Assembly: GCA_902761625.1 (NCBI GenBank)
Contig: CACWLH010000005.1
Coordinates: 1-58,000 of the forward strand
Direction: 5' to 3'
DNA from: an uncultured Erysipelotrichaceae bacterium
GTDB lineage: Bacteria > Bacillota_I > Bacilli_A > Erysipelotrichales > Erysipelotrichaceae
Length of the DNA stretch: 58,000 nt
The notes beneath the pieces were generated by a model. That model made no database searches. It saw only the letters and a program-made list of their open reading frames with translations, and was not told where the DNA came from. Shown piece after piece: positions 1-8,389 of this stretch (positions are counted from its first letter, which is position 1; every line of letters starts with the position of its first letter). Both the position numbers and the translations under genes were made by a program.

Positions 1-952
1 CCGTCCGGATTCTGACTCTGCCATCTCCAGGCATCGCGGCACATGTCTTCAAGATTCTTCTCAGCCTTCCAGCCAAGCACTTTATATGCCTTGGAAGGAT
101 CGGAATAACATGTGGCGATGTCCCCCGGACGTCTTGGATCGATGACATAGGGAATCTCTTTTCCGCATGCCTGTGAGAAGGCCTTGATGATATCAAGCAC
201 GGAATAGCCTGTGCCTGTGCCCAGGTTGAAGATGTTCACACCATTGAGTCTGTCCATTCCTTCGATTGCCTTGACATGTCCCTTGGCCAGATCGACCACG
301 TGGATATAATCTCTGACGCCGGTTCCGTCCGGTGTGTCATAGTCATTGCCGAAGACATGAACGATTTCCAGCTTGCCCGCGGCAACCTTTGCCACATAGG
401 GAAGCAGGTTGTTGGGAATGCCTATCTTAACAACATGACTTTCCACTCATTGTCCGATTTCCAGAGGTCCGTCAGGATTCTTTCCTGCATGGATTTGGTT
501 TCGCCATAAGGGTTGGTTGTGATTCCCTTGGGGCACTCCTCTGTGATCGGAATGAAGGCGGGATCGCCATAGACAGTCGCGGAGGATGAGAAGACGATCT
601 TCTTGCAGTTGTGGTTTCTCATGACATCAGTCAGAACCAGGGTGGAAACCAGGTTGTTGTAATAATATTCAATCGGTTTGCGGGTGGATTCGCCGACCGC
701 CTTGTATCCGGCAAAGTGGATCACGGCATCGATGTTTTCCTTATCGAACAGATCGTTCAGAGCCTCTCTGTCGCAGACATCGATCTCATAGAACTTCGGA
801 CGTTTTCCTGCGATTTTCTCAATGCGGTCAATGACCAGGGCTTTGGAATTATAAAGGTTGTCAGCGACGATGACATCATAGCCGCTTTCAATCAGTTCAA
901 CACATGTATGGCTGCCGATGAAACCGGCGCCGCCTGTCACAAGAATACTCAT
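1..952 (-). pseudogene. galE: UDP-glucose 4-epimerase, broken by an internal deletion; runs off the window start
   Basis: GalE interconverts UDP-galactose and UDP-glucose in the Leloir pathway. The first 176 codons (952 down to 425) are intact, with the NAD-binding TGGAGFIGSH start, the SSSATVYGDP segment and the YGETK catalytic YxxxK. Right after VMLLR the frame hits TAG at 424-422. From 422 to 1 a second frame carries the rest of the family sequence, starting [13 protein letters not shown] and including [18 protein letters not shown] and the C-terminal [10 protein letters not shown]. Normal GalE proteins have about 18 residues (YFNPIGAH...GEDP) between these two parts. They are missing, so about 52 bases were lost, which also shifts the frame. 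The last few codons lie outside the window. It is the last visible gene of the galactose operon, 13 bases after galT. An assembly error is the main alternative to a real mutation. Confidence 0.85.
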
Positions 953-965
953 AACCTTTTACCTC

Positions 966-2456
966 TTATACTTTCTTCAGGAAGCGGATGAATCCGTCAT
1001 GTCCTTCCTGATTCCGTTTGTAGACACCCGCGTCTTCAAGAACCCGGGCGAACACTTTGCCTGTTTCATTCCGCAGGATTTCATTCACATTTTCAGAAGT
1101 GACATCATAGGATGATGCGATCTTTTCCGCCCATTCGCGGTGTTTTGCGATATCCGGTCCGTATTGATCAAACGGGGTTTTCTGAACAAGCGCTTTTGCC
1201 AGTTCATCAAATTCCTTTTTCAGTCTTCCGGGCAGCACTGCCAGACCCATGACTTCAATCAGACCGATGTTTTCCTTTTTGATATGATGCAGATCGCTGT
1301 GCGGGTGGAAAATACCAAGAGGATGTTCCGCACTGGTGAGATTGTTTCTGAGCACAAGGTCCATCTCATAATCATTTCCGCGTCTGCGGCAGATCGGTGT
1401 GATGGTGTTGTGAGGCACACCATCGGTTATTGCATAGATACCGCAGGTCTCATCGGTATGGCTGCGCCATGCGCTTAAGATTTTTCCGGAAAGCTCTGCG
1501 ATCTTTGCGGCGTCCGCACTTCTCAGACGGATGACACTCATCGGCCAGCGGACAATTCCCGCATGAACATCCTCATAGCCGTCAAAGGTCCATTCTGTTT
1601 CAACCGGCGCCTTTGCCATGGCGAAGGTGTATCCGCCGCCCTGGTAATGTTCGTGACTGAGAATACTTCCTCCGACGATCGGAAGATCCGCATTGGAACC
1701 GATGAAATAGTGGGGGAACTGTTTTACAAAATCGAGCAGGGTACCAAACGTGGCTTCGGAAATGGTCATCGGCTGATGGTTTTCATGAAAGACAATGCAG
1801 TGCTCATTGTAATAGACATAAGGACTGTATTGCAGGAACCAGTGCCCGTCGTTCAGTTCAAGCGGGATGATTCTGTGATTTTCCCTTGCCGGATGATTGG
1901 TTCTTCCAGCATAGCCTTCATTTTCAGCGCAGAGCTGGCATTTCGGATAACCGGACTGGACGGCGTTTTTCGCGGCTGCGATTGCCTTGGGGTCTTTTTC
2001 CGGTTTGGAAAGGTTGATGGAAATATCCAGATCTCCATATTCGGTTTCAGTCTGCCAGCGGATATCTTTTGCAATTCTGTCAACCCGGATGTAATTCGTG
2101 TTGCGGCTGAAATCGTAATACCATTCCGTTGCCTTCTGCGCACCTTCGCTTTCATAAATCTGACTGAAACGCTCGCGGATCACGGAAGGCCAGGGAGTCA
2201 GACAGCCCATCAGTTTTGTGTCAAACAGATCTCTGGAAACAATGTCATCTTCACAGATGCCTTTGCGCACCGCCTCATCGGTGAGGTTTTTGAGGATCTC
2301 ACAAAGGGGCAGATCTGATTCAGGGGAAGAATCCGTATAATCGTCCTGCTCCATCACGGTGAGCAGCTGATTGCGGACAAATATGATGTCAGCAGACTGG
2401 ATCAGCTGTTTCTCAATGCCATAACTAATAAGCAATGCAATCATCTCATCAATCAT
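966..2456 (-). CDS. galT: UDP-glucose--hexose-1-phosphate uridylyltransferase, class II
   Basis: GalT transfers UMP from UDP-glucose to galactose-1-phosphate, giving UDP-galactose and glucose-1-phosphate in the cytoplasm. At 496 residues it has the length of the longer Firmicutes class II family (about 350 for the E. coli type). The segment VGGSILSHEHYQGG carries the nucleotidyl-transfer histidine region of this class, and GIFHPHSDLHHIKKENIGLIEVMG is typical of its C-terminal half (quoted loosely as a region). The start at 2456 has AAAGGAG six bases upstream. It lies 12 bases after galK and 13 bases before galE on the same strand, so the three are surely cotranscribed. No frameshift is seen. 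Confidence 0.95.
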   Translation of the reverse strand: MIDEMIALLISYGIEKQLIQSADIIFVRNQLLTVMEQDDYTDSSPESDLPLCEILKNLTDEAVRKGICEDDIVSRDLFDTKLMGCLTPWPSVIRERFSQIYESEGAQKATEWYYDFSRNTNYIRVDRIAKDIRWQTETEYGDLDISINLSKPEKDPKAIAAAKNAVQSGYPKCQLCAENEGYAGRTNHPARENHRIIPLELNDGHWFLQYSPYVYYNEHCIVFHENHQPMTISEATFGTLLDFVKQFPHYFIGSNADLPIVGGSILSHEHYQGGGYTFAMAKAPVETEWTFDGYEDVHAGIVRWPMSVIRLRSADAAKIAELSGKILSAWRSHTDETCGIYAITDGVPHNTITPICRRRGNDYEMDLVLRNNLTSAEHPLGIFHPHSDLHHIKKENIGLIEVMGLAVLPGRLKKEFDELAKALVQKTPFDQYGPDIAKHREWAEKIASSYDVTSENVNEILRNETGKVFARVLEDAGVYKRNQEGHDGFIRFLKKV

Positions 2457-2468
2457 GAAATTCTCCTT

Positions 2469-3758
2469 TTACAGAACACGGATACCGCCGTAAGGCCGGA
2501 TTGCCATGATATGGCAGGAGCCTTTGCCGAGGACCGCTTCTGTTTTTTCAATCATTTCGGCTGTCATTTCCAGCGGCACATATGCCTGCACAGTGCCGGC
2601 AAAACCGCCGCCATGCACTCTCACCGCTCCTTTACCGTTTAAGATCTGTCTGATCAAAGCAATCGTCAGTGCGACGGCCTGCTCTTTGATTTCACCCGCG
2701 GGGGTGATGTTCTGCAGATATTCCCAGCTGCTGTGGGCGGATTCATTCACAAGGCGCAGGAAGCGTTCATAATCGTGCTGTTCAAGGGCATCGGCTTCTT
2801 CAGCCGCACGTCTGTTTTCATTGAAGAAATGAATGGCTCTGAGCAATGCGCGTCCTGAACAGATCTTTCTCAATTCAGGAAGCTTTTCCATGAAGAGATC
2901 TTCGGGAACTTCCCTGAGATATTCATAACCGCATGCTTTTGCGACACTGATGCATTCTGCCGGCACCGCCGCATATTCATCCGTAAGATCCGCATGATCC
3001 GCACCCGAATCAACAATGACAAGTGCCAGACCGGCTTCTGCGGGATTCATTTCAATCTGCTTTACGGAAGGGTTCAGAGGATCTTTGAAATCCATACGGA
3101 CCGCACCGCCGAAGGAGGATGCCATCTGATCCAGCAGACCGCAGGGCTTGCCGAAATATTCATTCTCTGTTTTCTGGCCGATCTTTGCGATTTCAATGGC
3201 GTCTGCTTTGTTCTCACCCATGAACAGTTCATTCATGATCGTGGCAAGAAGGGTTTCAAATGCGGCGCTGGAAGAGATGCCGCTGCCTCCGGGCACATTG
3301 GATGAGATATAAAGATCAAGTCCGCAAAGGGAAGCACCTTTATCCTGGAATGCTTTGCAGATGCCGCGCAGGATGGAAACACTTGTTCCATATTCAGCCG
3401 GATTGATATCAAGATCATCCAGGCTGACACAGCATGGCTCATAACCTTCGCTCTTCAGACGCATCTGGGTGCTCTGATTGGCTGAAACAGCCGCAATCAT
3501 ATCCATATTGACGGAAGCTGCGATGGCGATGCCATGCTGGTGATCGGTATGGTTTCCGCCGATTTCCGTTCTGCCGGAGGCACTGAACAGCGCCGCTGTA
3601 TCATGGTGTCCGTATTCAGACTCAAGACCGTCAAGCACATGGAGATATCTTTGCGCATGTTCTATTGCCTTCTTTTCATCGCAGCAGTACAGGCGTGAGA
3701 GTTTACTCAGGGTTTCTCGTTCCGTGAGTGATGTTTTCAATTGATTGACCGGGATCAT
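2469..3758 (-). CDS. galK: Galactokinase
   Basis: This GHMP-family kinase phosphorylates alpha-D-galactose to galactose-1-phosphate, the first committed step after the alpha-galactosidase releases galactose. Near residue 64 is the galactokinase signature GRTEIGGNHTDHQ, with the sugar-contacting E, H and D residues. The ATP-binding loop NVPGGSGISSSAAFE follows, and VHGGGFAGTVQAYVP is the third GHMP motif near the C-terminus. At 429 residues it is slightly longer than the E. coli enzyme. The start at 3758 has AGAAGG upstream. A terminator-like hairpin (3792-3858) sits just before it, so galKTE may be expressed at a lower or separately controlled level than the transport genes. Confidence 0.96.
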   Translation of the reverse strand: MIPVNQLKTSLTERETLSKLSRLYCCDEKKAIEHAQRYLHVLDGLESEYGHHDTAALFSASGRTEIGGNHTDHQHGIAIAASVNMDMIAAVSANQSTQMRLKSEGYEPCCVSLDDLDINPAEYGTSVSILRGICKAFQDKGASLCGLDLYISSNVPGGSGISSSAAFETLLATIMNELFMGENKADAIEIAKIGQKTENEYFGKPCGLLDQMASSFGGAVRMDFKDPLNPSVKQIEMNPAEAGLALVIVDSGADHADLTDEYAAVPAECISVAKACGYEYLREVPEDLFMEKLPELRKICSGRALLRAIHFFNENRRAAEEADALEQHDYERFLRLVNESAHSSWEYLQNITPAGEIKEQAVALTIALIRQILNGKGAVRVHGGGFAGTVQAYVPLEMTAEMIEKTEAVLGKGSCHIMAIRPYGGIRVL

Positions 3759-3791
3759 TTTTTAATACCTTCTTTCTGCTCAGAATTTCTG

Positions 3792-3858
3792 AAAAAAGCA
3801 GCACGGATGAACGTCCTCTCTTTTTTGAAAAAGATTTTTGAGTGATCATCTGTGCTGC
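3792..3858 (-). terminator. Terminator-like hairpin between ATPase gene and galK (possible attenuator)
   Basis: On the minus strand GCAGCAC-A-GATGA (3858-3846) pairs with TCATC-C-GTGCTGC (3810-3798), giving a 7+5 bp stem with one mismatch. The 3' arm is followed at once by six T (3797-3792). The loop is about 35 bases and A/T-rich. It lies inside the galactose operon with only 33 bases left before galK and no clear promoter there. I therefore read it as a partial terminator or attenuator, not as the end of the operon. The long loop lowers confidence. Confidence 0.6.
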
Positions 3859-3922
3859 ATCACACCGTCGTATCGCAGTGCACGTGAGGATATAAACGGT
3901 GTTTATTTGTTATGCGGCTGTA

Positions 3923-5119
3923 TTATGCCTCCAGGTTGATACCTGTTTCCTTGGAGAACAGGTGGCAGACATTGCCGGGGAAGTCGAATCTGACATCCGT
4001 TCCGTGATTGAGGGAATCAAGTTCTTTCTGTGTCATGTTCAGGGTCGAAACGATCAGGATCACATCCTGTCCGAACGCATCCACATGCAGATGAACGGAG
4101 GAACCCATCATTTCCGTTACATCGACTTTCGCATCGATTCCGCCGGCGCTGAGACTGATATGTTCAGGACGGACACCGAGGGTAACGGGCTGCGCAGCGA
4201 CATTTTTCGCGCTCAGGGCTGCCTGTTTGTCTTCTGAGAGCTCAACGGTGTAATCCCCGAGTTTCACACTGTATCTGCCGTTGTTTTTCAGAAGCTCGGC
4301 ATTTTCGAACAGATTCATCTGCGGTGTGCCGATGAAGGTTGCAACGAAGATATTGTAAGGATGATTGAATACTACCTGAGGAGTGCCGATCTGCTGGATA
4401 AAGCCGTCTTTCATAATGACGATTCTGTCTCCGAGTGTCATCGCTTCGGTCTGATCGTGAGTGACATAGATGAATGTGGTATCAATTGTATTGCGAAGCT
4501 TGATGATCTCGGCACGCATCTGGTTGCGCAGTTTTGCGTCAAGGTTGGACAGAGGTTCATCCATTAACATGACCTGGGGTTCTCTGACAATGTAACGTCC
4601 GATCGCGACACGCTGTCTCTGACCGCCGGAAAGAGCTTTCGGCTTTCTGTCAAGATACTGCATGATATCGAGCACGGTTGCCGCTTCGCGGACCTTGATG
4701 TCAATTTCATCTTTCGGGATACGGCGAAGTTTCAGTGCAAAGGCAAGGTTTTCATAGACGGTCATATGCGGATAGAGCGCATAGTTCTGGAAAACCATGG
4801 CGATGTCTCTGTCTTTCGGTGCAACATCATTGACCAGCTTGTCGCCGATGTAAAGCTCGCCGCCTGAGATATCCTCAAGACCTGCGATCATTCTGAGTGT
4901 AGTGGATTTTCCGCAGCCGGAAGGACCGACCAATACGATGAATTCCTTATCCGCAATATCAAGAGAGAATTCCTGGACTGCGACGACCCCCTCATCTGTA
5001 ATCTGCAGATTCACCTGTTTCTTTTCAGGTTCATCGTCTTTTTTCTTCTTTGCTTTTTTCTGTTCGTCGCTGCTGAACGGATAGATCTTCTTGATATTCT
5101 TCAGTGTTAAAGATGCCAT
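3923..5119 (-). CDS. Sugar ABC transporter ATP-binding protein (MsmK/UgpC type)
   Basis: This is the cytoplasmic ATPase that powers carbohydrate ABC importers. From N to C it has Walker A GPSGCGKSTTLRM, signature LSGGQRQRVAIGR, Walker B VMLMDEPLSNLDAK, switch THDQTEAMTLGDR and a C-terminal TOBE/OB region of about 120 residues. I chose the ATG at 5119 (MASLTLKNIKK, 398 residues) because that is where the family begins; an in-frame GTG at 5209 would add 30 unrelated residues. One oddity is a lysine/glutamate-rich insert of about 30 residues after KKIYPF, before the usual LDIADKEF. A second is that no ribosome binding site lies close to the ATG; the strong AAAGGAG is 117 bases upstream, across a structured segment. 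Its position among the permeases and galKTE makes it the likely motor of this importer, and it may serve others. Confidence 0.93.
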   Translation of the reverse strand: MASLTLKNIKKIYPFSSDEQKKAKKKKDDEPEKKQVNLQITDEGVVAVQEFSLDIADKEFIVLVGPSGCGKSTTLRMIAGLEDISGGELYIGDKLVNDVAPKDRDIAMVFQNYALYPHMTVYENLAFALKLRRIPKDEIDIKVREAATVLDIMQYLDRKPKALSGGQRQRVAIGRYIVREPQVMLMDEPLSNLDAKLRNQMRAEIIKLRNTIDTTFIYVTHDQTEAMTLGDRIVIMKDGFIQQIGTPQVVFNHPYNIFVATFIGTPQMNLFENAELLKNNGRYSVKLGDYTVELSEDKQAALSAKNVAAQPVTLGVRPEHISLSAGGIDAKVDVTEMMGSSVHLHVDAFGQDVILIVSTLNMTQKELDSLNHGTDVRFDFPGNVCHLFSKETGINLEA

Positions 5120-5122
5120 TAT

Positions 5123-5231
5123 GTTCTGACTCTGTGCATGCTGAATCCTCAATCCATGCACTCGCGCGGTCCCGGGCAAAACGTTACCGGCATTACGGCA
5201 GGTCTCCACACTGCCGCACCGTGAGCCGACG
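5123..5231 (-). other. Structured 109-bp insert-like segment between ribosome binding site and start codon
   Basis: Minus-strand reading: an excellent AAAGGAG (5243-5237) is followed by ATAAC, then this segment, then ATAATGG with the ATPase start at 5119. The segment contains three perfect hairpins: ACCGT/ACGGT (5233-5229 with 5222-5218), CGGCAG/CTGCCG (5216-5211 with 5201-5196) and GTGCATG/CATGCAC (5161-5155 with 5140-5134). AAC occurs at both edges (5234-5232 and 5125-5123). Taking out 109 bases would put the ribosome binding site eight bases from the ATG, which is ideal. I infer an insertion or a structured leader. I recognise no known RNA family or mobile element. Confidence 0.5.
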
Positions 5232-5283
5232 GTTATCTCCTTTCTGATCGGTTTATGAAATACGTGGAGAACTTTTCGTTATT

Positions 5284-7518
5284 TTACTTCTGGTCAATTT
5301 TTTCCAGATGAATCTGGAAGGCTTCGTGCAGGGATGCGCCGCGCTCCCAGTCATGGCCGGGCATTTTGACTCTCGGAATCGTGATACCGGTTGTCATAAG
5401 CACATTGGCAGGGTAGATAATGCCGGTCTCAGTATCACGGTAGGACGCATTGCGGTCCAGTCCGTCCAGACGGATATAACGTTCCGGTCTGTTGCCGGTG
5501 ACATCGAGCACGACGATATTGAGAAGCGCTTCACTCTGATCTTCCGAGACCATCATCCAGGCGGCTTCCTTTGTGTTTTTCATGACATCGGTGAGCCGGT
5601 AATACAGTCCGTTGTGCAGAAGGCTGCTGTATTTCTTGAATGTGATGATCTGCTGTCTGACTTCTTCCTTTTCCTCATCGGAAAGATGATTCAGATCGAG
5701 TTCGTAGCCGAAGGTGCCTTCCATGGCAACGACTGCTCTGGTATTGATCGGTGTGCTGCGCCATGTGTCATAGTTGGGACATGCGGATACATGGGCGCCC
5801 ATGGTGCGGATGGGATAGCCGAAGCTTGTTCCGTACTGGATTCTGATTCTGTCAATCGCGTCGGTATTGTCGCTGCACCAGATCTGCGGGCTGTAATAAA
5901 GCATGCCGGCATCGAATCTGCCGCCGCCTGAACTGCATCCTTCCAGAAGCAGATCCGGATAGCGTTCGAGCAGTTTTTCCATGAAGCGGTAGACACCGAG
6001 AACATATTTATACTGAAGTTTTCCTCTGCTCTGGGTTGAGCTGCCATGGGAGTACACATCAACCAGAGGTCTGTTCATATCCATCTTGACGTAGTCGGCT
6101 TTGCATTCATCAAGAACCTTGCAGATATCATCGAGAATGCGGTCAACGACTTCTTCCCTTGAGAAGTCCAGAACCAATTGGCTTCTGCCCAGAACCGGAT
6201 CACGTCCCGGAATCTGCAGAGCCCAGTCAGGATGTTCACGGTAGAGGTCACTGTCTTCATTGACCATCTCCGGTTCAATCCAGATGCCGAATTTCATGCC
6301 CATGGAGCGGATCTGATCAGCCAGTTCCCCCATGGTGCATCCGAGTTTTTTCGTATTGACATACCAGTCGCCAAGACCTGAATAATCATCGTCACGCTTA
6401 CCGAACCAGCCGTCATCCAATACCATCATTTCAACACCGAGCTCGGCGGCTTTCTTTGCGATGGAAACAATCATTTCACCATCGAAATAAGGACCGGTCG
6501 CTTCCCAGTTGTTGATGAGAACGGGACGGGGACGGTTTTTCCAGGGACCTCTGCACACATGATCAGCGATCAGTCTGTGATAGATCCGGCTCAGGCTGCC
6601 AAGACCGTTTTCACTGTAAGCCAGGGCAATTTCCGGCGCCTGGAAGATTTCTTCCGGCTCCAGGGGATAATCGAAGTGTTCCGGCTGAATGCCCATGACT
6701 GCTCTGACACTGCCGAAGGCATCGGCACCGGCATTGCAGCTGAAGGATCCGCTGTAAAGCAGATTCATGCCATAGCACTGGCCGTAACGCTCATCCGCAT
6801 TTCTTTCGGCGATGATGACAAATGAATTCTGGTGATGGCTGCTGACACCGCGGCGGGTGCCGACCAGCTCTTCACGCTGGGATAAAGATACTCTTTCAAA
6901 TGTTCTTTCTCCTGCATGGCGTCCGCTGAAATGAATCAGATCCCATTCGCCGGAAAGAATATCGAGAGATGCGCTTGCGGCATTTTTCACGATGATTTTC
7001 TGAGCGGTGCGGTTCTCGATGCGGGCTGCTCTTGTGATCACATCCAGTTCAGGGAACACACCGTATTGCAAGGTGACAAAGATATCAGAGAATCTGTCTT
7101 TCAGTGTGACTTCAAGCGTCTGCGCCTCTTCATCCGTTCCATATACGGCAGGAAGGCCTTCCAGGGAGTATTTTCCCTGCAGGATGCGGTGGCTGTGATA
7201 ACGCATGTCAGCCATGAATGTTCCGTCATCTGCTGTAATGCTCAGGGCAGGTGCGCGGAAATCACCGGAAGCTTCACATGGATATTCCAGCGGAATGGTA
7301 TCGGCGGATACATCTCTGCATCTGCCGGCATCATGCGGGTTGGGGGAGAATCCGTGGTCGCGGTAAACGATACTGACAGACGCATCGCCGCTGATTTTCG
7401 GACCGTAGTATGTGTGAAGAAGGAATCCGTAAGGACCGATCTTCATCTGATAGCTGGTGTTCTCTGTGTTGAGGGTGATTGTTGAATTCTGTTCATTGTA
7501 GATAACTGACATAGTCAT
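5284..7518 (-). CDS. Alpha-galactosidase, glycoside hydrolase family 36
   Basis: It removes terminal alpha-1,6-galactose from melibiose, raffinose and related sugars. It has no signal peptide, so it acts on imported oligosaccharides in the cytoplasm. The 744-residue length matches bacterial GH36 tetrameric enzymes. After an N-terminal beta-sandwich the barrel shows NNWEATGPYFDGE and VLDDGWFGKRDDD. The nucleophile Asp480 lies in KMDMNR, then CSSGGGRFD, and the acid/base Asp550 in CSDNTDA; the 70-residue spacing fits characterised family members. The start at 7518 overlaps the upstream stop (TAATG), suggesting translational coupling; a second ATG two codons on (7512) sits at a better distance from AGCAGG. 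The neighbouring importer and galKT fit this substrate. Confidence 0.95.
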   Translation of the reverse strand: MTMSVIYNEQNSTITLNTENTSYQMKIGPYGFLLHTYYGPKISGDASVSIVYRDHGFSPNPHDAGRCRDVSADTIPLEYPCEASGDFRAPALSITADDGTFMADMRYHSHRILQGKYSLEGLPAVYGTDEEAQTLEVTLKDRFSDIFVTLQYGVFPELDVITRAARIENRTAQKIIVKNAASASLDILSGEWDLIHFSGRHAGERTFERVSLSQREELVGTRRGVSSHHQNSFVIIAERNADERYGQCYGMNLLYSGSFSCNAGADAFGSVRAVMGIQPEHFDYPLEPEEIFQAPEIALAYSENGLGSLSRIYHRLIADHVCRGPWKNRPRPVLINNWEATGPYFDGEMIVSIAKKAAELGVEMMVLDDGWFGKRDDDYSGLGDWYVNTKKLGCTMGELADQIRSMGMKFGIWIEPEMVNEDSDLYREHPDWALQIPGRDPVLGRSQLVLDFSREEVVDRILDDICKVLDECKADYVKMDMNRPLVDVYSHGSSTQSRGKLQYKYVLGVYRFMEKLLERYPDLLLEGCSSGGGRFDAGMLYYSPQIWCSDNTDAIDRIRIQYGTSFGYPIRTMGAHVSACPNYDTWRSTPINTRAVVAMEGTFGYELDLNHLSDEEKEEVRQQIITFKKYSSLLHNGLYYRLTDVMKNTKEAAWMMVSEDQSEALLNIVVLDVTGNRPERYIRLDGLDRNASYRDTETGIIYPANVLMTTGITIPRVKMPGHDWERGASLHEAFQIHLEKIDQK

Positions 7519-8306
7519 TAACCTGCTTTTCTGTTTTTAAGGAGCTGTGCCGACCGTTCGGAAAGAACCTTTTCGATCTCAAAGATTTCATCGATCTTCG
7601 GATAGATCAACTGGAAACAGCACAGAAGTGGAAGCCACAGTCCTGCTGTGATCATCAGAAATACGGAACCCGGAAACAGCGCTGCTGCGATAATCAGATA
7701 GCCGATCATGACAGCTGAAGCAGCCAGCGAGTTTTTCAGGAAGCGGAAGAACAGCAGAACACTGTTTTTAAGAAGGGCGGAAGTTTTCAGCTCGATCAGA
7801 GAGTGCTGCGCAAGCGCCCATAAGAAGATTCCGATGGAGACGCACATGCTGATGAGCTGGCAGATGATCAGCCATCCGCCGCCTTCAAGCACCGGCAGGT
7901 GCATGAGTACAAATAACTGCAGGGAGAAGATGAATCCGAAGATGCATCCCGGAAGGAGCGTTTTGATCCAGTTGTTTTTCACGGCACGGCTGTAACGGTG
8001 CCACCAGTAGCCAGGCTCATCCCGAAGACTTCTGAGAAGAGTATCCGAGAGACCGTAGAAACATGGTGCTGCGATCATACCGCCGACGATTCCGCCAATC
8101 ATTGCGATCAGCACACTGTGTGTCACATATGCCCAGCCGACCAGGAATATAAACGGCATCAATGACAGGAAATTCAGTATGCCCGCCCGCCAGAAAGCGG
8201 TGTAATCTCTTGAGACCATCTCCCAAATTCTCGGTAAGCCCGTCGCCCGCGGCGCATCTTCCGGAATCCCGGGACCGGGTGTGCTGTAATTTGAGAAAAA
8301 TAACAT
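7518..8306 (-). CDS. YesL-like DUF624 membrane protein
   Basis: This 262-residue protein has about five hydrophobic segments (for example LSLMPFIFLVGWAYVTHSVL and ASAVMIGYLIIAAALF) and the DUF624 pattern in its N-terminal half, PRIWEMVSRDYTAFWRAGILN with PCFYGLSDTLLRSLRD. Members of this family sit beside LplABC-type oligosaccharide importers, but their molecular role is not established; assistance to the transporter is a guess. AGGAGG precedes the ATG by four bases. It follows the second permease gene after 83 bases that hold a strong hairpin, and its stop overlaps the start of the alpha-galactosidase gene. Confidence 0.85.
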   Translation of the reverse strand: MLFFSNYSTPGPGIPEDAPRATGLPRIWEMVSRDYTAFWRAGILNFLSLMPFIFLVGWAYVTHSVLIAMIGGIVGGMIAAPCFYGLSDTLLRSLRDEPGYWWHRYSRAVKNNWIKTLLPGCIFGFIFSLQLFVLMHLPVLEGGGWLIICQLISMCVSIGIFLWALAQHSLIELKTSALLKNSVLLFFRFLKNSLAASAVMIGYLIIAAALFPGSVFLMITAGLWLPLLCCFQLIYPKIDEIFEIEKVLSERSAQLLKNRKAG

Positions 8307-8349
8307 AATTCCTCCTGCAGTGAAATTTCACATTTCAATTGATATGGTT

Positions 8350-8377
8350 CCCCTCCCTCCGTTACCGGAGGGAAGGG
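8350..8377 (-). repeat. Strong intercistronic hairpin between permease and DUF624 genes
   Basis: Arms 8350-8361 and 8366-8377 form a 12-bp stem (one G-U pair as minus-strand RNA) around a four-base loop. No T-run follows, so it is not an ordinary terminator. Hairpins like this after transport genes often protect the upstream part of a polycistronic mRNA from 3' decay. That could raise the level of the binding protein and permeases over the enzymes. The role is inferred. Confidence 0.6.
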
Positions 8378-8389
8378 AATCATTATGAA

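Noticed and set aside
5119..5209. N-terminal extension of the ATPase from a GTG at 5209
   Set aside because: The 30 extra residues match nothing in the family, no ribosome binding site lies near the GTG, and the stretch is made of hairpin-forming sequence.
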